Under the pieces are notes generated by a model that worked only from the letters and a program-made list of their open reading frames with translations, did no database searches and had not been told where the DNA came from. From assembly GCA_900318975.1 (NCBI GenBank), contig ONMY01000081.1, positions 1 through 19,542 on the forward strand: a stretch of DNA of 19,542 bases, read 5' to 3'. The stretch comes from an uncultured Bacillota bacterium (GTDB lineage: Bacteria; Bacillota_I; Bacilli_A; Izemoplasmatales; UBA1188). Positions 1-8,023 of this stretch are shown in pieces (the first letter of the stretch is position 1; each line of letters opens with the position of its first letter). A program made the translations under genes and the position numbers.

Positions 1-1465
1 TGTTTAAGAACTGTTTAATCTTTGTTTTAGCACTAGATGTTTTGGCAACTTTTAACCAGTTCTCATTTGGTCCATATGCTGATGGAGATGTTCTTATTTC
101 ACAAACATCACCAGTCTTAAACTGATAATCGATTGTTACAATCTTTCCATTTACGATTGCGCCAGTAAATGTATCACCGATTCTCGTGTGAATACGATAG
201 GCGAAATCGAGTGGAGTTGAGCCTTCAGGAAGTGATATAACTTGGTTTTTTGGTGTGAAAACGTAAACATTTGCCTTTAATACATCTTCATCAAATAGAG
301 TTGTCATCTCTTTCTTTTCATCAGTTGAAGTATTATTTCCTGTGATTTTTACAAGATCATTATACCAATGTAGTTTAGAGGCAGTTGATTCATAGAAGTT
401 CTTCTTAAGTTTAACTCCTTCTTTATAAGCCCAGTGAGCTGCGATACCTTTTTCTGCAATCTCATCCATCTCTTTAGTTCTTATTTGGATTTCATAGATT
501 TTACCATCATTTACAACAGTTGTATGAAGAGATTGATACATATTAGGTTTTGGTACTGCGATATAATCCTTAAATCTTGAAGGTACTGGATTATATTTTG
601 AGTGGACAATTCCAACAGCTTTATAACAATCCATAATAGAATCAACTATTATTCTTAATGCTTGAAGATCATAAATATTATCAAATGGGATACCTTTATT
701 CTTCATTTTATTGTAGATTGAATAGATATTCTTAGCTCTTCCTGAGATTTCACATTTTATATTTTCGCTTTTTAAAAGTTCTTTTAAATCTTCAATCATC
801 TTTTCGATATCTTTTTCACGATACTTTTTTGTATATTTTATCTTCTTAGATATTTCAAAATAATCTTCTGGATAAAGATATTTAAAAGACAAATCTTCTA
901 GTTCTGCCTTGATATGATACATACCAAGCTTATGAGCGATTGGAGTATAGATATCAAGAGTTTCTTTAGAAATTCTTATTTGTTTTTCCAGTGGAAGATA
1001 CTTTAAAGTTTTCATATTATTAAGTCTATCTGATAATTTTATCCAAATAACACGAATATCTTTAGACATACTTATAAGCATCTTTTGGAAATTAGATGCA
1101 TATTCATTGTCTTCATTATTTGTTTGGACTTCACTATATGAAATCTTTTGAATCTTGGTTAGACCTTCAACAAGATTTGCGACTTGTTCACCAAAACTCT
1201 CTTTGATATCTTCGTAACTATATTTAGTATCTTCTATGACATCGTGGAGGAGAGCTGCGATAATAGTTGTTGGGTCTGCATTATATGAACAGAGCGTTTC
1301 AGCAACTGCGACAGGGTGAATGATATAAGGTTCACCAGATGCACGCTTTTGTCCTTCATGAGCTTTCGATGCAAAAAGAAACGCACTGTGAATTGCGTTT
1401 TCTGTCTTAGGATCTTTTATATATGAACTAAAAGCTTCCTTTAAGGAATTATAGTATTCCTCCAT
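1..1465 (-). CDS. rel: Bifunctional (p)ppGpp synthetase/hydrolase Rel (RSH), C-terminus beyond window
   Basis: Makes and degrades the alarmone (p)ppGpp in the stringent response. The visible 488 residues hold the N-terminal half of a long RSH protein (usually about 730 residues). The HD hydrolase domain has RASGEPYIIHP (41-51), HDVIEDT (74-80) and KLSDRLNNM (143-151). The synthetase domain follows with GRAKNIYSIYNKM (242-254; canonical GRPKH reads GRAKN here) and RFKDYIAVPKPNMYQSLHT (297-315). A TGS domain starts near residue 399 (VYVFTPKNQVISLPEGSTP). The RFKD form marks bifunctional Rel rather than the EFDD form of monofunctional RelA, and the hydrolase residues look intact. The start ATG (1463-1465) has an AAAGGAG site about seven bases upstream; the ATG at 1470-1472 meets a stop after a few codons. 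It lies 35 bases after apt in the recJ-apt-rel order known from Bacillus. The ACT/helical regulatory end is outside the window. Confidence 0.97.
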   Translation of the reverse strand, partial: MEEYYNSLKEAFSSYIKDPKTENAIHSAFLFASKAHEGQKRASGEPYIIHPVAVAETLCSYNADPTTIIAALLHDVIEDTKYSYEDIKESFGEQVANLVEGLTKIQKISYSEVQTNNEDNEYASNFQKMLISMSKDIRVIWIKLSDRLNNMKTLKYLPLEKQIRISKETLDIYTPIAHKLGMYHIKAELEDLSFKYLYPEDYFEISKKIKYTKKYREKDIEKMIEDLKELLKSENIKCEISGRAKNIYSIYNKMKNKGIPFDNIYDLQALRIIVDSIMDCYKAVGIVHSKYNPVPSRFKDYIAVPKPNMYQSLHTTVVNDGKIYEIQIRTKEMDEIAEKGIAAHWAYKEGVKLKKNFYESTASKLHWYNDLVKITGNNTSTDEKKEMTTLFDEDVLKANVYVFTPKNQVISLPEGSTPLDFAYRIHTRIGDTFTGAIVNGKIVTIDYQFKTGDVCEIRTSPSAYGPNENWLKVAKTSSAKTKIKQFLN

Positions 1466-1479
1466 TTTGCATCTCCTTT

Positions 1480-1494
1480 ACTTATAATATAAGT
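1480..1494. repeat. 15-base perfect palindrome ahead of rel
   Basis: ACTTATA, one central A, then TATAAGT form a perfect inverted repeat in the 35-base apt-rel gap, directly before the rel ribosome binding site. It could be an operator or a weak mRNA hairpin, but AT-only palindromes of this size arise easily by chance in this base composition. No function is claimed. Confidence 0.3.
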
Positions 1495-1500
1495 ATATTG

Positions 1501-2019
1501 TTAAATATTATACTTTACTAATGAATAAAATGGTATATTATTTAGTTTTTTTGCACCTTCAAGTTCTGTAAGTTCTATTACAGTTGCAACTCCAACTACT
1601 TCTGCACCTAATTTTTCTGCAAGTTGAATAGATGCAACGACAGTACCACCAGTTGCCATTAAATCATCAACGATTAATACTTTATCGCCTTTTTTAAAGG
1701 CATCTTTATTGATTTCTAGTTCATTTTTTCCATATTCTAAACTATAAGATTCTTTTATAGTTTCTCTTGGAAGTTTTCCAGGTTTTCTTACTGGTACAAA
1801 ACCAACTCCCATAGCGTATGCAACCGGACATCCAAAGATAAATCCTCTAGCATCTGGACCCATTACGACATTTGCACCGAGTTTTTTACCGAATGCTGCA
1901 AGTTCATCGATTGCTGCTTTGAATGCATCCTTATCGATGATTAGGGTTGTGATATCCTTAAATTGGATACCTTCAATTGGAAAATTTGGAACATTTGCAA
2001 TATAATCTTCAAAATTCAT
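1501..2019 (-). CDS. apt: Adenine phosphoribosyltransferase
   Basis: Salvages adenine to AMP using PRPP, in the cytoplasm. The 172-residue length matches bacterial Apt (about 170). Visible family features are the N-terminal PNFPIEGIQFKDITTL (11-26), the ARGFIFGCPVAYAMG segment (57-71) that shapes the adenine pocket, the flexible-loop KPGKLP (79-84), and the PRPP-binding loop VLIVDDLMATGGT (114-126) with acidic pair D118-D119. The ATG follows an AGAGGT site about five bases upstream and lies eight bases after the recJ stop codon. Position between recJ and rel is the Bacillus order, which supports the call and suggests co-transcription from the promoter ahead of recJ. It ends in TAA. Nothing unusual was seen. 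Confidence 0.97.
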   Translation of the reverse strand: MNFEDYIANVPNFPIEGIQFKDITTLIIDKDAFKAAIDELAAFGKKLGANVVMGPDARGFIFGCPVAYAMGVGFVPVRKPGKLPRETIKESYSLEYGKNELEINKDAFKKGDKVLIVDDLMATGGTVVASIQLAEKLGAEVVGVATVIELTELEGAKKLNNIPFYSLVKYNI

Positions 2020-2027
2020 ATATACCT

Positions 2028-4139
2028 CTATTCTAGTGCTTCAAGCACATATTTTTTAATTGTATTTATATCCGATCTCATAAGAGATAAGACTTCGTTT
2101 TGTGATTTGAATTCTTGATATGTTTTACTATTTTCTAGGTTAACTTTAGTGCCTCTTTCTCTTGGGAGGTTTTGGACACGTCCATTATTTCTTGTGATTA
2201 GATTAAGTTCTTCAAAGATGGTTAGGATGTTATTTAATAGATATTTTGAGATTTTAAGTTCTTTTTGAAGAACTATTTCATTTGTTTCATATTTTAAACT
2301 CACAAGATAAATTGCTTCTCTTAAAAGTTTTGAATCTGTGACTTTAATCGCATCGAGTTTATTATTATCGATTGGGGCAAGATAGACGATACTTGGATCT
2401 TGTTCTTGGATTAAGAGATTTAAATCTGAAATGTTATCAAAATCATCTTTTAAGATTAATCCATTTTCTTTATCGAAATATTCTATTGCTTGCTTGAAAT
2501 CATATCTATTTCTATAATCAATTACTTGAATTCCAGAAACTTTATAATCTTTTGCGATTATTTGAAGGGAATCATAGCCATTAAAACTATTAATGTTTAA
2601 TTCACCAACTACATCTAGTAAATCACCATTTGAAAGATTAAATGAAAGTCTTGCATCATTAAATACCATTATAGATACAAAGGCACCTGTTGAAAGTTTT
2701 GCCTTAACTTTTGTGTGTTTTTCTGCAAGTAGTGTTGTTGAAACAACACTTAAATCTTTAAAGAGGAATGTTGTATCTTGCATATCAAATTTAGTGAGTT
2801 CTGCCATAAAGCTTGTAGTGATTAAAGAATGATTTAATGATAGAGATACATCAAGAGTACTTTCAACTCCCATGATTGAGCTTGCTTCTTTAGAAAGTCT
2901 TTCTTTTAATTCTTTGATATTAGATGCTTTCATTGAAACGCCACAAGCTTTTTCATGACCGCCGAATTTATCTAAAAGATCGCTATTCTTTTCAAGCATT
3001 TCAAGAATATTATAGTCACCTATTGTTCTAAATGAACCTCTTGCATAGTTGTCTTGGTTAACATTGAAAACACCAGTAATTTTACCAGTTTTCTTCATGA
3101 CTTTTTGAGCAATTATACCAAGCACACCTTCATAGAATGATGGTGAATATATTAGAATTACATTATCATTTGGATTTATAAGCTTATATGCTAAATCTGT
3201 GTTTTGAATCGTTAATTCTTTTCTTAGTGTATCGGCATCTAATAATGCTTTTATGTCGCTTTTTATCTTATCTACATCATCTTGGATTAATAGATCAATC
3301 GCAACTGATGCATCACCAATTCGACCTAATGAATTGATTTTTGGTGCGATATTAAAAGATATATCTTTTATACCCTTTATTGTTAATCCAAGTTCATCAA
3401 GAAGCATTCTAAGACCTAGAACATTAGAATTATTGATTCTTTTTATTCCTTCATTAACCATTGCCTTATTTTCATCAATTAAAGGCATCATATCAGCGAT
3501 TGTACCAAGCATTACAAGATCAACGTATTTTCTTATGAAGTCTTCATCTAGTGCTTCTGCAATCTTAAATGATACACCAGCACCACAGAGTGAATCAAAA
3601 GGATAACCACTATTAATATATGAGTGGATGATATAGTCTGTATGTGGAAGTTCTTCTTTTTGTTCATGGTGATCAGTTACTATTACACCGATACCATTTC
3701 TTAGAAGAACATCTATTTCTTCGACGCTTGTAATACCATTATCAACTGTGATTACAAGATTATATTTATCTTCGATAATTTCTTCTACCGCTTCAAGCGA
3801 TAAACCATATCCTTCAGAAAATCTATTTGGTACTTTAAAATGAACATCGGCACCTTTATCTTTAAGTGCTCTATAGAGTATTGCGGTTGCGGTTATACCG
3901 TCAACGTCATAGTCACCCTAGATTAGAATCTTTTCATCATTTCTAATTGAGAGTTTAATTTTCTTTATGACTTTATCCATATCCTTGAATAAATAAGGAT
4001 CATAAAAATCCTTGAATCCAAGGTTTTGATATTTTATGTAGTCATCGATTCCTTTAATTCTATGAAGGATTTCGATTATTTCATTGTCAGTGTAATTATT
4101 CTCATAGTTAATAATCCACTTATTTTTTGGAAGAATCAT
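2028..4139 (-). pseudogene. recJ: Single-strand-specific exonuclease RecJ, interrupted by in-frame TAG
   Basis: RecJ is a 5'-3' single-strand DNA exonuclease of the DHH family used in recombination and repair. The frame gives 703 codons (the Bacillus enzyme is about 790 residues). In order: an N-terminal lead-in (1-73, ending DEKILI), then TAG at codon 74, motif I GDYDVDG (75-81), motif II VDNG (132-135), DHH (156-158), GTIADMMP (212-219), the DHHA1 glycine motif FGGH (392-395), and an OB-fold plus C-terminal region. Codon 74 is tyrosine in relatives as I recall them (IYGDYDADG); TAT or TAC to TAG is one base. No other stop or frameshift occurs in the remaining 629 codons. The first in-frame ATG after the stop is codon 210, so a restarted protein would lack motif I, motif II and DHH and should be inactive. 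The start has an AAAGGAGGA site. It is a recent pseudogene, an assembly error, or a suppressed stop. Confidence 0.9.
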
Positions 4140-4165
4140 ACCTCTCCTCCTTTAGTGACTTATTT

Positions 4166-4193
4166 ATTATAAAATAATAAAATTAATTGTAAA
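4166..4193 (-). promoter_or_regulatory. Sigma-70-type promoter for recJ-apt-rel
   Basis: On the minus strand, TTTACA (4193-4188, five of six to TTGACA) and TATAAT (4171-4166, perfect) are separated by 16 bases in the 59-base gap upstream of recJ. Transcription would begin near 4159, about 20 bases before the recJ start codon, with the AAAGGAGGA site between. No terminator hairpin was seen for the preceding gene, so some read-through from the parE operon is possible. Confidence 0.55.
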
Positions 4194-4198
4194 TAGAA

Positions 4199-5239
4199 TT
4201 ATTCAAAATTCCTTGAAAAATCAGTTTTTTCATCGTGGGAATGATCGATTCTAACCCACTTTGCAGTTCTTCCTCTTCCATAAGATGCAATTCTATTTTC
4301 ATCTTGTAGTTCTTTAAGTTTCCTATCGATTGTTGAATCTGATATACCAGGAAGTTTCTTTCTAATATCATCTTTTGTGAATACTTCAGGAAGATTATAG
4401 ATGATAACTTCGATGTTTTTACTCTTAGAGAGCTGCTTATCAAATGAAAGATTTTCATAAAGCATTTCTAAAGAATCATAAGATTCTTTTAAAATATTAA
4501 GGATTATTCTTGAAACTAGTGTAAAATCGCTTACACCTTCAGTGTAGTGATATTCAGCTTTAAGAAGTCCTTCATTTAATTCTTTCATCTTTGATGATAG
4601 TGCTTTAAAGAATGAAAAATATCTAATAGATTTAATATTTGATTCAACCATGAGGCAGTATAAAACGATTATTGAAATGATATCATTATGATATTTAAAA
4701 GGTGATAAAACATATAAATCTACATAAAATGCGATATTTAGATATATTTTTTCAACATCTTCATTATTTATAATCTTTTTATATTCTAAAGTTAATTCTT
4801 CGAGTTTATCTCTATAGGTTTTTTCACCTTGAGTATGTTTCTTTAGTGAATTAACATATGGAGTTCCCTTCATAAGCATTAAAGATAGATCTTGGATTTC
4901 TCTATTATCAACTTTAAAAGGTGTACCGTGTTCTATTTGATCAAAGATACGTCTTAAGTTGATCGCGATGATTTCTTCTGTGTTTTTAGGATTATCTAAA
5001 AATTTATTATCCGCAATTTGTTTAAGCCTTAGATCTGAAATCTTTGCATCAGGAAAGAAAGACCTAAAAAGATAATAGATATCATCTTTCATTGTGAGGT
5101 CTTTATAAAGAGGAGCTCTTTCATTTAATTCTTTGATAGTATTTTCGCCAGCTCCAATTCTTCTATACAGTTCACAGTATTCCTTAAAAATACTCCTTGG
5201 AATATCTGGATTCATGGAATTCTTAATTGCGCTAAACAT
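4199..5239 (-). CDS. Fic-fold-like protein with degenerate active site and C-terminal winged helix
   Basis: A 346-residue protein, not recognised by name. The middle (about 85-200) resembles the Fic helical fold: a helix from TEEI, a pass near EIQDLSLMLMKG (114-125), then helices leading to SPFKYHNDI (179-187). That segment lines up in register with the Fic motif HPFxDGNGR, keeping PF and N but losing the catalytic His, the GNG glycines and the Arg, so AMP transfer is not expected. Residues about 276-331 look like a winged helix-turn-helix: TKDDIRKKLPGISDSTIDRK, then a GRGRTAKWVRI wing. Fic proteins often carry such a C-terminal domain. The gene starts three bases after the parC stop with only a distant AGAGGA, so it is probably translationally coupled to parC. 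A DNA-binding or partner-binding role beside topoisomerase IV is inference. It could instead be an unrelated helical regulator. Confidence 0.5.
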   Translation of the reverse strand: MFSAIKNSMNPDIPRSIFKEYCELYRRIGAGENTIKELNERAPLYKDLTMKDDIYYLFRSFFPDAKISDLRLKQIADNKFLDNPKNTEEIIAINLRRIFDQIEHGTPFKVDNREIQDLSLMLMKGTPYVNSLKKHTQGEKTYRDKLEELTLEYKKIINNEDVEKIYLNIAFYVDLYVLSPFKYHNDIISIIVLYCLMVESNIKSIRYFSFFKALSSKMKELNEGLLKAEYHYTEGVSDFTLVSRIILNILKESYDSLEMLYENLSFDKQLSKSKNIEVIIYNLPEVFTKDDIRKKLPGISDSTIDRKLKELQDENRIASYGRGRTAKWVRIDHSHDEKTDFSRNFE

Positions 5240-5242
5240 ATA

Positions 5243-8020
5243 TTAGAATAAATCCTCTTGAAGTTGTTCATCATCGAGTTCTTCGATTGATTTCTTTCTA
5301 TTTGACTCGTTTTCTTCTTCGCTTACATTTGTTGGAAGAATATCAAAATCGTCAAATGAAAATGCTTTATTTTCATCCTTTTTATCGTTGTTTGTAACTA
5401 TTTCTTCATTCTCTTCGCTAGTTTCTTCACCTTCATCTAAGAAGTCAAAGATAGATGTTTGTTTCTCAATTATTTCACCGAGTTCATCGATTAATGAATT
5501 TGGATGAGCATCCCTTATCTCTTGAAGATTCTTTTGAAGTTCTTTATGAAGTTCGTTTTCTGATTTTTGATAGAGTTTTTGATCAATTATACGATAATTT
5601 ATTGAAATTGGGAGTTTATTTGTGATTAGTGGAATACCATTTTCAAAGGTGTCTTTTGGAAGTTCAACACCATTATATTTCATGATATCAGTGTCTGTTT
5701 GAATATCAATTTCAATTGATTCTTTGAATTTGCTTGGGTTTGTCACAATTGCACTAATGCAGTAATATGGATTAGATTTAACGGCTTTAAGGTAGGTTTT
5801 AGCAAAGCCTAAACGTTTTGTTCTTGCAACTTGTGATAAGAAGATTCTCTTTAAACCACCTCTATTTGTGAGCATTAAGAGCTCTTCTTTATAATAATTT
5901 GGAACAAGTACAGACATAACAACTTCATCGCCACGTTTTAAGTTTATATTCTTTACACCGACTGCTTTTGCACCAGCAATTGATACTTCGCTCTTTGCGT
6001 ATTTTAAAACATGTCCATATTTAGTTACGACTACTACTTCTTCAGTATCGCTTGATTCTATAGATGCTGAAACAACAGTATCACCATCTAATAGTTTCAT
6101 CGCAAGTCCTCTTCTATATCTCTTTTCGAAGAGTTCATCAGTAACCATGAGTTTTACCTTACCAAGGCGAGTTGATAGAAGAACCTTTGTGCCAGCTTCT
6201 GGAATTTCTTTTAGGTGATTAATACCGATTATTCTATCTGATCCTGTAAGATCAAAGATACTTCCGATATATGTTCCAAGTTCTTTATATTTAATCTCTG
6301 GGATTTTATAGACTGGAAGATTGATATATGAACCATATGTTGTAAAAAGGAGGATTGTATCCATTGTGTTACAACATTCATCAAAAATGATAAAATCATT
6401 CTCTTTTAATCCTGGAGTTGATGTAAGGATAGCTTGTTGGTAAGCTTTAAGTGATAATCTCTTGATATATCCATCTTTAGAGATTAATACTCTTACATCC
6501 TCTGGAATGAATAATTCTTCTTCCTTTACAGTTACAATATGATCATCTTCTGTGATTTCTGTCTTTCTTGGAGTAACAATCTTTTCATTTATTTCTTCTA
6601 GTTCAGAGATTATTACTTTCTTAAGAGCATTTTCATTAGATAGAATATGTTCAAGTTTTTGAATTTCTTTTTCGAGATTAGAACGCTCTTTAATGAGTTC
6701 ATCAACGTCATATCTTGATAGTCTATAGAGTTGAAGAGTAACGATAGCTTCTGCTTGAAGTTCTGTAAATCCATATAATTTCATGATATTAGCTTTACTA
6801 TCAGCTTTACCATTTGATTCTTTAATTGTATGAATTACATCATCACTAATTGATACTAGCTTAATTAAACCTTCTACGATATGAAGTCTCTTTTTAGCTT
6901 TATCGATTTCAAAATATGATCTATTTCTGATAACTTCTTTTGTATGATTGATATAGGCATCAATAACGTCTAAAATCCCAAGAACCATTGGGCTTCTATC
7001 TACTATTGCGACTAAGTTATATGAAAAATTAATCTGAAGTTCAGTGTTTTTTAAGAGGTAATTTAGAATTACAGTTGGATTTGATTCATTCTTTGTCTCA
7101 ATTACAATTCTTAAACCTTCTTTATCTGATTCATCTCTAACTTCGATAATTCCATCGATTTTTTTAGATGATGCAATAGAATCTATCTTTTTAACGAGTG
7201 TTGCTTTATTAACTCCGTATGGAATTTCGTTGATTATAATATTATGTCCTTCTATAGATGATTTACATCTAACAACAACTTTTCCTCTTCCTGTTGTAAA
7301 GGCATCACGAAGTTCTTTGGTGTTGTGAATGATACCTCCAGTTGGGAAGTCTGGACCTTTTAAGATTTCCATCGCTTCATCAACTGACATTGATGGATTT
7401 TTAATTCTTTCTATTGTTAGATTCACAGTTTCATTAAGGTTATGTGGTGGGATGTTTGTCGCATAACCAGCAGATATACCATCTGCGCCATTAACGAGAA
7501 GATTTGGAAATTTTGCAGGAAGAACTACTGGTTCTATTTCACTATCATCATAATTCGGTACAAAAGTGATAGTTTTCTTTTCAATATCTTTTAAAAGATA
7601 CATTGATGCAAGTGAAAGACGAGCTTCAGTATAACGCATAGCTGCAGCTGGGTCGCCATCGATTGAACCATTATTTCCGTGCATATCTATTAGTGGTAAG
7701 TTAGATTTAAAATCTTGACTCATTCTAACAAGTGCATCATATACTGATTGGTCACCATGTGGATGATATTTACCGATAACTTCACCGACGATTCTTGCAC
7801 TCTTTTTATAAGGTTCGCCATACACCATTCCGACAGCTTTCATAGCGTAAAGAATTCTTCTTTGAACAGGTTTTAGGCCATCTCTTACATCAGGGATTGC
7901 TCTATCTTGAATGATATATTTAGCATAGCTTCCAAATCTATCACCCATAATTGATTCTAAGTATTCAGTTTGGATTTTGCTCTCGACAAATTGTTCTATT
8001 TCTTTAGATTTTTTTGCCAT
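5243..8020 (-). CDS. parC: DNA topoisomerase IV subunit A
   Basis: The DNA-cleaving subunit of topoisomerase IV, which decatenates daughter chromosomes together with ParE. Visible features are QRRILYAM (53-60), the winged-helix HPHGD (86-90), the catalytic tyrosine in AAMRYTEARLS (Tyr130) and NGADGISAGYATNIPPHNL (177-195). The C-terminal beta-pinwheel follows from about 500. A true gyrase box (QRRGGKG) is absent; the nearest match is YRRGLAMKLL, which favours ParC over GyrA. At the quinolone-contact position equal to Ser80 of E. coli ParC there is Gln91, while the Glu84 equivalent is Asp95. At 925 residues it is longer than the usual 800 or so; the last 95 include a strongly acidic tail. The ATG has AAAGGAGG inside the end of parE and lies in the same frame as parE, one codon after its TAG stop. 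Confidence 0.95.
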   Translation of the reverse strand: MAKKSKEIEQFVESKIQTEYLESIMGDRFGSYAKYIIQDRAIPDVRDGLKPVQRRILYAMKAVGMVYGEPYKKSARIVGEVIGKYHPHGDQSVYDALVRMSQDFKSNLPLIDMHGNNGSIDGDPAAAMRYTEARLSLASMYLLKDIEKKTITFVPNYDDSEIEPVVLPAKFPNLLVNGADGISAGYATNIPPHNLNETVNLTIERIKNPSMSVDEAMEILKGPDFPTGGIIHNTKELRDAFTTGRGKVVVRCKSSIEGHNIIINEIPYGVNKATLVKKIDSIASSKKIDGIIEVRDESDKEGLRIVIETKNESNPTVILNYLLKNTELQINFSYNLVAIVDRSPMVLGILDVIDAYINHTKEVIRNRSYFEIDKAKKRLHIVEGLIKLVSISDDVIHTIKESNGKADSKANIMKLYGFTELQAEAIVTLQLYRLSRYDVDELIKERSNLEKEIQKLEHILSNENALKKVIISELEEINEKIVTPRKTEITEDDHIVTVKEEELFIPEDVRVLISKDGYIKRLSLKAYQQAILTSTPGLKENDFIIFDECCNTMDTILLFTTYGSYINLPVYKIPEIKYKELGTYIGSIFDLTGSDRIIGINHLKEIPEAGTKVLLSTRLGKVKLMVTDELFEKRYRRGLAMKLLDGDTVVSASIESSDTEEVVVVTKYGHVLKYAKSEVSIAGAKAVGVKNINLKRGDEVVMSVLVPNYYKEELLMLTNRGGLKRIFLSQVARTKRLGFAKTYLKAVKSNPYYCISAIVTNPSKFKESIEIDIQTDTDIMKYNGVELPKDTFENGIPLITNKLPISINYRIIDQKLYQKSENELHKELQKNLQEIRDAHPNSLIDELGEIIEKQTSIFDFLDEGEETSEENEEIVTNNDKKDENKAFSFDDFDILPTNVSEEENESNRKKSIEELDDEQLQEDLF

Positions 8021-8023
8021 AGA

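Noticed and set aside
2028..4139. UAG reassigned to an amino acid throughout this genome
   Set aside because: TAG ends fhs at its expected family C-terminus, and also ends recJ, parE and the HD gene. A reassigned code would avoid these. The recJ TAG is therefore treated as a local event.
4183..4458. Minus-strand 91-residue open frame overlapping the Fic-like gene
   Set aside because: It lies almost wholly within the end of the Fic-like gene in another frame, with no binding site or recognisable domain.
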